Assembly: GCA_028554795.2 (NCBI GenBank)
Contig: CM068827.1
Span: 76,691,677-76,755,676, forward strand
Length of the DNA stretch: 64,000 nt
Direction: 5' to 3'
From: Sinohyriopsis cumingii
Taxonomy: Eukaryota; Mollusca; Bivalvia; Unionida; Unionidae
Below the pieces are notes generated by a model. That model searched no databases and was not told where the DNA came from. It was given only the letters and a program-made list of their open reading frames with translations. Below are positions 11,849 to 24,779 of the stretch, in pieces (position 1 is the first letter of the stretch; the number at the start of each line of letters is the position of its first letter). The position numbers and the translations under genes are program-made.

Positions 11849-12771
11849 TACCATATATATACAAGTATATGCTCTTAAATTAAGTAACAGAAAAGAGTGA
11901 AAAGCAACAAAACTTTGTCAAATTTATTTCCCTAGAATACAAAGTGAAAATGAAAAAAGAACTTACGGTATTGCCAGTTAAATCCCAAAATAATCGTAGA
12001 ATTAAAGACACAAGTCCTAATGATTTAAATTTGTGAATAAACGTTAGTAGAAATCTAAATTAAGTCCAGTGCTGAAGGTGTTGATGGGTCTATGATGACC
12101 TGTATAATAATTTGCTACCAGTCTTTTGTCGAAACACAGTAACATAATTCCAAGTTTGAATTTACTATAAACCCCAGTGAATGTCTCTGTCAAAGAATAT
12201 TATTATTTAAGAGCACTCTGCATCTTCAGAAATAATTCACTTGAATTGAACAATTAGAAGAAATAAATTCCAGAACAAATGAATACTGGACACCACAATA
12301 ATACAAATTGATTGTGCTAGATCTTAAGCTCAAATGAATATGTTTTTCAGTAACAAGAATATATAGTCTCCTACTTGACCTCAGGTTACAATTAACACTT
12401 TCTAAAATAAACACACACACACACACACACACACACACTTACCTAATGAAAAATGACCTTCTTGAAAGTTCTTTACAAATTAAAATGAGAGCTATAATTA
12501 GAAATCTATTACTAAAATTATAATATTGAACCTGGAAAATGTGAGGTACAACAAGTAAACTGTAGGGGAATCCCGCTAAACTCTACCCAGACCCAAATAA
12601 TCATAATTACTTCTATTAATAATGATCATGATAATAAACCTAATCAGATGGAGAATAGATTTAAATAACATGGCTTTTGAAGTGTTGGTATAAAGCAATT
12701 TGATATACCAATACTGTTGGTATATCAACATGTGATCTGCCCATGGTGCATTAAAAAGCATACATAACTAT
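11846..12771 (-). mobile_element. LTR-A copy 1 (solo LTR-like repeat)
   Basis: This belongs to a repeat family also seen at 16.2, 17.7 and 61.1 kb. Shared ordered landmarks on the plus strand are a 'ttac' start, 'tcttaaattaagtaaca', 'gcaacaaaactttgtcaaat', 'ttatttccct', 'gaacttac.gtatt', 'cacaagtc' and 'gtg.tgatg'. The right end reads 'gcatacataac', like the 'tacataaca' ends of other copies. Read on the minus strand it begins near TTATGTA and carries AATAAA-like and GTAAGTTC motifs, so I infer the element points left. Ends are approximate and no target duplication was found. A (CA)n tract sits inside. Confidence 0.55.
12410..12438. repeat. (CA)n microsatellite inside LTR-A copy 1
   Basis: Uninterrupted CA run of about 14 units. 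Confidence 0.97.
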
Positions 12772-15700
12772 CATTTCAACATTAGGTTATATTTAAACAG
12801 TATTCCATCACTACTATATTTTCTAAGTATATGACAATTTCCACTGATTAGCCTTATAATATAAGAACAATAAAAATACAAACAATCCCCGACGTCTAAA
12901 TGAATGAAACATGGTGTAGAATTTCAGCGACAACTTCCTCTCCCCCTCTCTCATTCATAGAGGAGATATTATGGAGAAGTGTGGGGAGTGAAAAAAGAGA
13001 AAAAGATAACTAAATTTGCTCCAACAAACCTACAAGAACCTGGGATTTTGTAACGGTTAGGTGGAAATTTTAATACAACGTTTACAATACCAATGATACA
13101 AAGTTATCATAGCCTGTTAAGATTTGTACGGTACATTTATTTGTAAGGAGGAATACACATAGTATAATCTCTTTATGCTTTGTTTATAAAGACAGCAGAC
13201 CAGTATAACAATTAAGAACCATAAGGATAGGCAATAAATGAATGCCTTTATGGTAAGTCTCCCCAATCCCATCTCTCTCTCTCTTGCCACGATGACTCTG
13301 GGCATATGAATTGTGGAAAAGTGAAGTCACACAAAGCAACGGAAAGGGGAAAGTTAAACTGGAGGTTATAAATAATTTATTGTTCGTAGCAATATTACCA
13401 AAATCTTGACTTAGATGAACCGTAAATGCATCTAAATGTTTGAATTACTTCTTGCACGTTTATCATTTTGCTTAGTTTATATGTCCCACTCGTTTAAATA
13501 GGCTAGCCTATTTGTGATGACCAGCGAATTCAATGTTCAAGTTGTTATGTATATTTGATTCAATTTATATCTGATTTAATTGTTTGCAAGTTTGAAAATC
13601 TTTTATTTTTTAATTTCATTTTGTCAAAATAATGTATTTTTGTTTACTAGGAATTTGATATTTTCCAGAAAATTCAGTTTGACCTGAATCTTTTCTTCAA
13701 CACCTAATATAAGAAACACTGTTTTTAATTTTGACTTATTTCTAGGCCTTGATTGGGAGTCAAGTAAACAACCCTTTGTTTCTTCATTTTTAATGTGTGA
13801 ATGATAATCGTGAAATCGAGGCTGTATTGGATACGTGACCATAGGCATCATAACAAATATCTCAGTAGACTTAGATTCCATGCATCATACAATGTATTTG
13901 CTTTTGTTTGTATTTTATCGTAAAAAAAGAGAGAATCACAGCGTGGATAACATAAAACGTTTTAAGAAGGGGATTTGTGTATATTTTACATTAATTCACT
14001 ATGAGGAGACTTTATTTCTAAGGGTAAGAGGGGTTTCTTCTAGAGGTATGTTGTAAACCTGACGCAACTACACATGGTTTGGCATGCACTAAAGAGATAC
14101 ACTTAGCCGTATTCGTGTGTCATAATGGCCTGATTTCTCACATGCAATTATTCCCATGAAATCACTGATATGAACTGGCATCTTTGTGATGTGGAAGCCA
14201 TGTCTAGGAACACGCTCTCTACACATGCTCAAAATAGGCTTCATAATTTGATCTCCAAAGTTTGCTTTCACTTCTGATCCTTAGTCGTCTATATGTAAAT
14301 TTATATCACGCCTTTGGAATTAGTGATTAATTATTATAATATCGAACTGACAATTTCTGGACGAGAAAGACGCAAATGTAAGAGCATTGGATTTAGTGTT
14401 AAAAAGGATGATATGGGTTTATTTGCGCGTTCCAATTCAAGCATCTCAAACCTTGTTCTATATCCTGTGCAAATTTTCTAACTGAGAAATCAAATACCTT
14501 GAAGAGGTTTAAAAATGTATGTGTTAAGTGTAAATTGATTCGCCAATAATATTTAAAAGATACATGTTAAAATTCTTCTGGTTCACAAACTCCATCACCC
14601 ACCACTTCTGAGCAAAAATAAACTAAACGTGGTAAAATTCAACTATAATGTTGGGCAATCCCTAGACAGTGTGTTCAACTCTTAAATCAGAATCATGTTT
14701 TCATTTTCATAATCATTTGATATAAGAGCGTATAAAAATATGATTAACTAGTCACAGTAACCTATATTTTCCACTTGTAGAATTTAGATGCCATCCATTT
14801 AATACAGATATATAAATCTCCGTTCGCAAATCTGCTATGGTCGATGTGTCTTCGCTCCTAACTGACTTCTCTATATGCTTTGTACGGCAGCGCTTAGGGA
14901 AAAAGTGTGCCTAACCAATAATTCAAACTACTTTACCGTAGAGGCGTATGATTGAAATATTTTTAAATTACACATATTTAATTAACCCATATCTGGCAGT
15001 AAGAACTGACCATCGCTGTGCCAATAATCTATTTTCTTGATTAACATATCGCTAATGTTCCTGTTCCTGTTGCTAAAGCCACTAATAAATTAAAAATAAG
15101 ATGGATACACGGACGACATGATTCCAATGCATGGTGTATTTACAAAACATTACTCATATCAGGAAACGTCAAACAATATTGGTATTACTATATCTGTAAA
15201 TCGATTTTTCTAACGTGGGGTGGGGGTGGGGGCTATATGTAACACTATTCCTACATGCGTAGTACACTTTCATGGCGCTTACGACGGATATATTATTACA
15301 CTGAGTACATAGACTCAGATCGATACAATCGACGCGACGATGTAATATCCAAATGACGCCATCACCATGCATTTATATGGAACCACAACATGCTACAAAA
15401 TAATCTCATGTTCTTCGGAAAGCATCCGTGTACTGGCTATTGCACTTGTTCAAATTATGATGTAGATACGTTTGCTAGAGACCATTAAATACCATCAGAT
15501 GAAATAACTGACTTCATTCAGTTTATCACTTAAATGATGCGACTATTTCCTGTCCAAACAAATCTATATCGATAAAATAATTACAACAAGGAGTAACGCA
15601 TACATCAAAGGACTGGCACTGTTTAACCCTTTGCACCAATAAACTTGTACAGGAATTGTAAGTTGCTGTTCATCGGTAATGACAACACTCAAATTAAAAT

Positions 15701-16010
15701 TAAAGTAACACAATTACTAACACACTGGCTTTGTATAATCTTTATTTGCATCAACTCAGTTGTATATGATGTTCATTCCGAACACAGCTACTTCGGAGAC
15801 ATTACTAAAATGTCAAATAAAACATAATTACAGACTGGCGCAGCATTTATAAACATAGTTTGCATCAACCACGTTGTGCGATCTTGTATATATTTAGAAT
15901 AAATCTCCTTCGGAAGTACATAATAAAATAAAGTAAACATAATGATGTGAAAATATGTTTGCAAAAGACTAATAATGCCACAAGCAACATTTTATTTAAT
16001 ACAGAACTTT
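12772..16010. other. No recognised gene over 3.2 kb
   Basis: AT-rich with scattered ORFs of 60-85 codons on both strands, none resembling a family I know. A short G-rich tract lies near 15,215-15,230. Confidence 0.5.
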
Positions 16011-16227
16011 TCATACATACATGCATACATACATACATACATACATACATACATACAGTCTGCAGTGTGACAGTTTATAGTGATGTCTAGCACTGGGGCA
16101 TCATGCCGCAGACATGTAGCATGATGTCCCACCCAGTCACATTATCCTGACACCAGGCCGACCATTCTTAACGCAAACCTCTTAATGTTGAGCGCCATGC
16201 GAGGCAGTTGTTAGTACCATTGCAGCA
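16011..16227 (-). mobile_element. SINE-2 fragment, tRNA head missing, (CATA)n tail
   Basis: The central part of SINE-2 is recognisable by 'ggcagtttatagtgatg'-like, 'ggggcatcatgccgc', 'gatgtcccaccca', 'cattatcctgacacc' and 'gaggcagttgttagtacc'. It lies on the minus strand. Its 3' tail is the (CATA)n tract at 16,011-16,057. The element stops at 'ttagtacc', before the box B region seen in the 28.7- and 50.9-kb copies. LTR-A copy 2 begins just beyond. Confidence 0.85.
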
Positions 16228-16228
16228 G

Positions 16229-16867
16229 GTTACGAATCTTTCTTCTTAAACTCTGCAACGGAGAGAAACAAAACCAACAAGTCTGAGTATAATTCAACAA
16301 AATTTTTATTTCCCTGCAATATAAAGTTAAAATTTCGAAGACACTTAGAATATTGCTAATGAAATCGCAAATAAATCGAAATGTTGAATCACAAGTCAAA
16401 AAGTATAGAATGATCTGAATGAATTTCAATAGTCTTTCATGTGCTGTTGTACTCGTAGTCTTGAGTGTGCTGATGTACCACACTGATGTAATCCAGTGTC
16501 TTTGAATGAATTCTTAAAAATTCCCAAATAATGAATAAATCCAGTCAATAGGCACTTTAGAAATTCCAATGAATTATTGAAATAATTCCCCTGGAATTAC
16601 ATCTGAACATAGCTGAAAACTCTGATCAATGATTACCGAAGACGGGCATGAAACAGGAATAAATAATGTTTTTACCCAACTACCACTGTATGTACAGACT
16701 GTCACCCGACAAATATGGCAACAAAATCTTCGGGAAAAATGTACCAACTCGTAAACTAATACAAGTTTTGAACATAAAAATTAGGAAACATCATGACAAA
16801 AGTTATTTAGTCACAACCCTCAACCATGACATAAATCAGATACACAATACAAATAAGAGTACATAAC
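16229..16867 (-). mobile_element. LTR-A copy 2
   Basis: It begins 'gttacgaatct' and ends 'gtacataaca', matching the ends of the 61-kb copy ('tgttacgattct' and 'tacataaca'). Internal landmarks 'attcaacaaaa', 'ttatttccct', 'cacaagtc' and 'gtgctgatgta' are shared with the other copies. The 5-mers at the two sides, 'agcag' before and 'agcac' after, could be a target duplication with one mismatch, in which case this is a solo LTR. The 66-codon ORF within it is not convincing. Confidence 0.6.
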
Positions 16868-17671
16868 AAGCACGCGCAGTAGAAAATATTTCAAGGTTAT
16901 ATATAAATATATTCAATTACCTGACAACTAAGCTATTTATATGGCCGAAATTTAAAATCGGCGAAAGAGTCAATAATTCTATATAAAAAAAACAATCTGT
17001 GAAAATGACGTTTCCTAGCTTCTCCCGGGTATATATTTAAATTCAGGCAAACAAAAATCAGGATGTACTATTCACTTCAAACTGAACGAATTGAAACTTC
17101 ATGATCAAGAGTACGAAAAACAAGATCGGATATCTAATAATTGAAAATATTATGAAACCAAAAGGTAGTATGGTTAAAATTAAATATCTGTCAAATGGGC
17201 AGACTATGCCGATTTCTTTACGATTCGGAACTAGACAGAAACATTCTATTATTGAAATAAATGATACGCTAGTGTCGAAGACAATGTATAGAAGGCACCT
17301 TTCCTAATATATTTTTCAATAGATGAGGGAGGAGATACAATACATAAGTAGCAGTATAAAGGAGAATGGAAAATTTGAGGTTCAAAAGGATAATGATTCG
17401 CTGGAATGTGTCTTATATAGAAAAATACTAATGTATTAGAAAAGAAGGAAATTCAAGCATATATGATAAGTAAAATTAATTTTATTAGAAATGTAGATGA
17501 GAAAAAGTTTTTCTTAAAAGATCTCAAGAAAAAAAGAAACGGGAGATACGAAACGTGCGACAACGCGGCTAGATGTAGACAAAAGTCATGGACGGGTACG
17601 ACGTGACAGTGTTGATAGATAAACAATAAAGCATTAAAAATATGCAGTTTATGCAAACTACACAGCATAAT
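16868..17671. other. Segment between two LTR-A copies, unrecognised
   Basis: This 0.8-kb piece lies between two same-orientation LTR-A copies and so could be the internal region of a short non-autonomous LTR element. It holds a 68-codon plus-strand ORF (17,101-17,307) with a basic, Lys/Ile-rich peptide that I do not recognise. No primer-binding site or gag/pol motif is visible. Confidence 0.3.
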
Positions 17672-18283
17672 TGTTACAACACAACCTCTATCTAAAAGAT
17701 TATAAATTGTTTATATTCTATGGTCTTAAATTAAGTAACACTACAAGCAAATTCAACAGGTATAATAAAATTTAAATGATAATTTAATTATCTAAGTCAT
17801 AAAATGAAACTTTAAGACGAACTTACATTATTCTGAATTACATCACAAATAAACCCAAAAGTATCACAAGTCTAAAATTATAGCGTTTCAACTTAATTCC
17901 AATCTTGAATGTGCTGATCTACTAATAGCCTTTGATGTGAAGATTTACTAACAGTCTTGATGTATCACATTAACATAATCCATAATGTCTTCGAATGGAT
18001 TCCTACTAGTACCAAAACAGTGTTAATCCAGTTAAATGAGAAATTAGTAGTTTCAAGAAAGAACTCAAATATATCCTCTCAAAGCACACAAAAATGTTGT
18101 CAACATAGGAATAGAAATGAGTAACTGTATATTTCTTCCTCGTAACATACATGCCCACAATCTAAAAGTTAAGCATATGTACATTCATTACACTTCCCCT
18201 CGTAAAGAAAAATAACGATTTATGTAACCCATTTATTACACGCACATATACAAAACCTGTATTTCTTGTGTATCTAATACAAC
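17672..18283 (-). mobile_element. LTR-A copy 3
   Basis: It starts 'tgttacaac' and carries the shared landmarks 'tcttaaattaagtaacac', 'gcaaattcaacagg', 'gaacttacattatt', 'atcacaagtc' and 'gtgctgat'. The right end is uncertain; 'tacaaca' at 18,277-18,283 is my best guess. No target duplication is seen. Gypsy copy 1 begins a few hundred bases further on in the opposite orientation. Confidence 0.5.
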
Positions 18284-18539
18284 ATGAACATGGTGTTTAA
18301 AACCATTTTTATCAGCGCCACCACCACCTTCTATGGTTATTTAAAGAGCAAAACTCTTAACAATTTTAAATTGGGAACACAATTTGGATTTCTTGATGAA
18401 AAAAGAGGAATAATTCAATTTCTAAAGCAACTTACCTCTCAGCAGCTTTATTTGGGGTGGTGTTTCTGTAAAACAACTCATTCTCATGTGACTACATCTA
18501 AATCTCAATCTTAGAAATCAAACATCTGATAAGACTGAT

Positions 18540-21330
18540 CAGAAATCCCTTTCTCGTCGCAAGCATTGAAACAAATGCCACGCCACTTGTAAATGCTATA
18601 AAGTCAAATAAAATCACCAAAATAAAGACAGAACTATTCCAAATGCTATTTTTTCGAAGAGGTCAAGGTCACAGTCTCTTATCGAAAGCAATGCATTGCT
18701 TGGGTCAAACAAACCTAAGTCTGATTGTACTTTAGAGACTTATGAACTATATATGAGATAGGTTCTACATCACTTACCGGTGATTCTTCCAAACCTATCC
18801 CTAAAACATTAAAGAACACAGGAGCTTCTCAGTCTATTATTATTATCAGGTACTTTGCCTTTATCTGCGGAGTCTTATTCTAGTAAATGTGTGCTTTGTC
18901 GGGGAGTACAGTGCAGTTTTGTTAATGTTAATCTCCATTGTGTCAATTTAACATCAGACATAGTGTAATCACTGTGACTGAAAAAAAATAGTGATTTCTT
19001 TACGTATTGAGGGTATCCATTTCTTGCTAGGCAATAAATTAGCAGGGAATAAGGATGTGGTTAATCAACTTGCAACTAAAAAGCCTTGCTTGTGTCAAGA
19101 CGTTGATCGTGGTGTGACTGAAATCCATTACTTATACCATGTTTGTGCAGTTATTAGAGCTATGGTAACAATAGGTCTTGAGAATGAAGTTCATCAGGAA
19201 ATTATTCCTTTAGCTGACACATTTATTGGTCCGTCTTTTGATGAGGTATGTTCCTGGTATTAATCAATTAAGATGTATTGATCACATTGATCCTTTTTCT
19301 ACTACACGTTCCCGTTATTCAAATCAAGGTGACAAAAGACAGTCACTCTTTGTCGAACAGGAACCAGACCCTGAGATCTTTTTCTTTCAGGGAATTATTA
19401 TTGCAGCTGAAGCCACACAAAAAAACGGTTTCTTTTTGTTGGTGCAACTTGGGGTCCTTATGAGAAATTGTAGAGTACCTGCGGAAACTGCTGGTGACGA
19501 GTGGTAAGTGAGATATCAAACTGATTTTCCGTAATCACCTCAAGAGGACATTCTTAGTCAAGCCCATACAACTCCAATGGCTGGTCATTTAGGAGTCAGT
19601 AAGGCTTATCGGACGAACTTAAATCATTTTCATTGGCCGAACATATAAAGTTATGTTTCAAAATATTGTAGATGTTTTCACACATGTCGAAAGGTAGAAA
19701 ACCCAATCATTAATGATAACTAAGGCTCATTTGGAACCTATTCTTGCATTTGACGAACCATTAAGCGGACTAATGTTAGACTGTGTCGGTCACTTACATA
19801 AGACCAAATCAGATAAGCAATATGTTTTGACTATAAAGTGTACGTCCACAAGAAATCCCGATGCAGTTCCTCTGATGAAGGAAAATTAAAACTAAATTTA
19901 CGTGAGTAAAAAAATCATGAATTTATTTTGTTTGACACCTTTTGGCCTTCCCAAACATGTCCAGTCTGATTAAGGCTTCAATTTTACGACTGCAATTTTC
20001 CGATACTTTATGCATGAACTAGACATGAAGCAATTTAGGTCACCAACTTGGCACTCTGAATGTTAAGTGGCGTTGGAAAGATTAGTTCACACTTAGAAGA
20101 TTATGATTTGGCCGTACTGCTTTTATACAGGGGAACATTGGAATGAAGGTTTTCATTTACTCTTTTTTTTCTCTTAGGAAATCAGTTTAAGAATTGTTAA
20201 GTTTTAATCATTTTAATTCGGTTTTCGATATAACGTTCGTGGACCATCAAAGTTACAAAATAGAGAAACCTCTCTGAAATGAAGTTTCCAAGATTAATCT
20301 CCTTGGCTTTCATTGTTGTTGTTGTGGGGTTTAACGCCATTTTTCAACACGATAGGCTATGCATGGCGGCCAGTATTAATGGTGGAGGAAGAACCCGGGA
20401 AAATCCCGGGAAGAACCATCGACCCACGAGAAGCTACTGGCAAGCTTTCTCACATACCCACATTGGCCGAATCCTAGACTCGAACCCACGCAGACAGAGG
20501 TGAGATGGCAGTGATCTGTAACGGAATGCGCTTTAGACCACTCGGCCTCTCGGGGCCCCAGTCCTCGGCTTTGTGTCTGACTTAAAATATGTTACATAAG
20601 CCATGTGAAGTAGCAAGAAGACATCTTCAGTCTACTTAGTCAAAAATAAAAAGTAGGGTGTGACAGAAATACAAATGAAATCATGGCGAAAGAGTTCCAT
20701 TCCTCAAAATCATGTTCTCACTGGATTTTATGGTCCTTATTCAATTAGAAAGAAAGTATAAGATTTAAGTTATATTACTAGTCATCATGGGAGGCACATA
20801 CATAAACACTTTATCATATAGCTATTATAAAGGAAAGGGATATTTGTTTAGAAATAACCCATTTAATTATTCCATCAAGTTAATTGTTTCTATCTCACAC
20901 AGAGAGGAAGTAAACGATGGAATGCGATTTGACATTAGTGATTTTGGTTTAACCAGTCTTCTGAACAATATGGGCATGAAACTTTCACATCTAGAACGAA
21001 AGGAGTGAATTGAAACATGTATATTCTGGCTACGGGATCCTATCTCCTGATGTTTAAACAGGAACGAATAAAATCAATAATGACGTTTGGGTTGCAGATA
21101 TTACATTTTGAAACGGAATCCTTACGGGATGAATCTTGTCAAGAAGGAATGCTTATAAAAGGAAACGCAATATTTACTGGAGACTGATTTTATATAACCA
21201 AGTAAAAGTAACTTGAGTTCACCATGTATTCTTGTGCCTAAATTATTTGTTCATTCCGCATGTGTTATTACTATAGAAAAGTAAACTGTGGGACGGAATT
21301 GTGTATGCTTAATGTGGATGCATGATACTT
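18540..21330 (+). pseudogene. Decayed Ty3/Gypsy element, copy 1, order PR-INT-RT (Gmr1-like)
   Basis: The reading frame is broken by many stops and shifts, but domains can be followed in order. Near 18,580 there is half of a gag zinc knuckle. At 18,826 the peptide NTGASQS is the protease active-site loop, with N in place of the catalytic D. At about 19,020-19,270 comes the protease C-terminus and linker, in a 90-codon ORF. At 19,560-19,700 an HHCC zinc-binding module is visible (HTTPMAGHLGV ... C..C). At 19,775-19,990 the DDE core keeps 'LDCVG' and 'HVQSD'. From about 20,580 to 21,010 lies the integrase tail, after a SINE-1 insertion. At about 21,160-21,260 the N-terminal end of reverse transcriptase appears ('SSPCILVPK'). 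No RT lies between protease and integrase. The catalytic part of RT and any RNase H are not seen. Confidence 0.75.
20300..20572 (-). mobile_element. SINE-1 copy C nested in Gypsy copy 1
   Basis: A minus-strand SINE-1 fills 20,311-20,561, with a (GTT)n tail at its left end and the tRNA-like head at its right ('cggggcccc'). The target duplication is 'tccttggcttt' at 20,300-20,310 and 'tcctcggcttt' at 20,562-20,572, with one mismatch. It interrupts the integrase tail of the dead Gypsy element, so it is younger than that element. Confidence 0.92.
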
Positions 21331-22399
21331 TAAGTAAAATGTGCTTGCATTTATTTACGTCTTAAGTTGTTTTTAAAAAATCTGATTTGGGTTCACTCCA
21401 TGCTGCATGTGCAACGTGCTTGCAATAATATTTCCAAGACTGACTGCACCATAGCCAGGGTACTTATGGACTCGGGTTAGTAAAATCACAACACAAATAG
21501 TCTTGTCAGGAAGCTGTACACTTTACGGAGCAATCTTCAGCTGCTTAAGTAAGACTGAATTTATAAACAGAATTTAGGCAGTAACGAAAATTGACAATCC
21601 TTAAATTTCATACAGTCAGTTTGAACAAGTAGAGAAAACTAATGAATTATTTTATTTGAATGCATAATATCAAACTTTTTATCTTATTTCACGTTAAGAC
21701 TCTTTTTCTTTTTGTTTCAACTCTTTTCTATATAAATACCTACTCTTGCCTTTCTTACCTGGTGTACTGGCTGGAAAACAAGTGCCGCGAGTTTTCTTTT
21801 ATATCTTCAAACATTCTATCAAACTCATTCATCTCAATTTTTAATTTTTTTAAAAACTTTTTCATTCTCGTCATAGGACCGGGAATTAAACTATGAACAT
21901 CATACAAATTATGCATCATTCCTTACACATCAAAATATCTAACAAATTTACATTATATTTATTCTACAAACTGTTTATGATATTTTTTGATTCTCACACT
22001 CTTATTTCTTTTTATTTATTTAGCATTTAATGAGGAGGTTTTTATTCTTGACATATAATCTAAAATTTGCTTGCCTACAATGAATATTTATTAATTCGCC
22101 ATGAGAAATGATACAAAAATTACATGCTACAGTAGCAATAATACTATAAGGCCATTTTCATGCAGATCCTTTATTTACAATATTTCGTGCTCCTAAGTAA
22201 ATTTTGAATTTACAATATTGGTGAAAAATAACTTTTCTATTGTACCAATTTTAAACTTCATAGAAAGAACCTGGTATGTTTCTGTTAGGTTTTAGTTATG
22301 CCCAAAACGTGTTAAAAAGATTTTCAAGCAACAAGTTATTAATGTCTCATTTAAATATATATTTTGTTCAAATTCATATACGATAAACACATCAAGTTC
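21331..22399. other. No recognised gene
   Basis: AT-rich. A 78-codon plus-strand ORF (21,660-21,896) is rich in Phe and Leu and has no recognisable family. Confidence 0.5.
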
Positions 22400-22571
22400 T
22401 TTTGGTACTGGGGTCTCAAACACGCGGGCCAAGCCCTATCATGTGGCCTGCAAAATGATTGGCATCACAAAGTGTCATGAGAGACGACAAAGGTGGTGCG
22501 GCCCTTGGGTCATCGAAAATAACTTCATGCGGCCCTCAGGGTGGTTTCAGTCAGAAACCCCTGTTTTAGCG
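22400..22571. mobile_element. hAT-type MITE of about 156 bp
   Basis: The element (22,408-22,563) starts 'ctggggtctcaaac' and its right end, read inverted, starts 'caggggtttctgac', giving imperfect terminal inverted repeats typical of hAT elements. The interior has the 'gcgggcc', 'tggcctgc' and 'tgcggccc' pieces common in such elements. Flanking 8-mers 'ttttggta' and 'ttttagcg' agree at five positions, a worn 8-bp target duplication. It has no coding capacity; the overlapping 104-codon ORF is incidental. Confidence 0.65.
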
Positions 22572-23615
22572 TATGACTGTCTTGAGCCATATCTTCAATA
22601 CTTTAATAAAATAGTTAATGTTAACCATCTTCAGCGTCCCATGCTCATAATCTGGGGTGGGTGGGGACAAATACATTTTTGTACCCGAGTTGGGCCTGAA
22701 TTGCACATAAATGAAAATAGAAAACAGCGTTCTCCTGTGAGAATCTGTGGCAGGTGAGGCAAAGATTAAACTAGGTGGATACATATAGATATATCTAAAG
22801 ATTTAATTATAAATAAATTCTATACATAGTAATTTTCCTCCTTTGACAAAGATTAAGTGATGACTCTTTCTTTTTCATCATCTATGATGAATTTAATTCC
22901 CAGTTATTAAATTCTGGAAAATTAATGTCTAAAATTTAAAAGGTCATTGTACCCAGTCAAAATCAAACCCGCGTCACATTTGATTGTGATAATGTCCTAA
23001 TCCAATTTCTCTAGTATTTTCCACATTAATTCATCTTGAAATTCTAGATCCTTTTTACAACAGCTATAAGACATATTTTACTGCTATCTGTAAATATTTG
23101 AGTAACATCAGCATATTAACCGTTTATTTTTATTGTCAGCATCGTTAATAGTACTGTTTTATCGTTTACTTGTGTCTGATTATTGTCCCCAAAAAATAAT
23201 CTGTAGCCAGCGAATTAATTACTGAAAAGACAGTCTTTTTTATCTTTACACATTTATCAATACATCTCGCTATAAATCTAATATGCAAACTGTAATAATG
23301 AAATACACTACAATTATAATCGTTTTAAAAAGTGGTATGTTAAGCACGGCACAGACCGCTTACATTTTAATGAAAGGGAAAAATTAACTGAATAAAAGAA
23401 ACTGTGCTAATATCAATGGAAAAAGCCGTTACGATTTCATATTTATTTAAATAAAACAATGGTTTAGAATATCGTCTTTAATATTATGTCATTGCACGTT
23501 GAATAATCTTTCCAGATTTCTTACGCAATATTCATGTGGCACATGTCCAATGTAAACAGGAAAGCGCACACGATATAATTTGAACAAATGGCATAACACA
23601 ATTGCATTCATATGT
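22572..23615. other. No recognised gene
   Basis: AT-rich with nothing recognisable. Confidence 0.5.

Positions 23616-24443
<828 letters not shown>

Positions 24444-24493
<50 letters not shown>
24444..24493. repeat. (AT)n/(GA)n microsatellite
   Basis: A short AT run is followed by a GA run to 24,493. ORFs on both strands through it are low-complexity artefacts. Confidence 0.95.
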
Positions 24494-24494
<1 letters not shown>

Positions 24495-24779
24495 AGAGAA
24501 AGTGATTTGGTGGAATACATTTTTTGGCCCCGTAATAGGTTGAGCATGGGTTTGGGGAACCATCCCAGGATCATCTTACAACTAATATATCCTTGGGACA
24601 ATTAAAATAGTGGAGGAAAAACATCATACACACACACATGCAAGCACGAATGCACTCATTCGTGTACTACACTATCTCTTATTAGAATATTATAAATATA
24701 CAGCATCTAGGTGACACATTGTACACTTTAACATGTATTTTAGTTAAACACACCATTCTAGTTACTGTGGATTAATGGT

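Noticed and set aside
22443-22757. 104-codon plus-strand ORF
   Set aside because: Starts inside the hAT MITE and runs into unrelated sequence; not conserved coding sequence.
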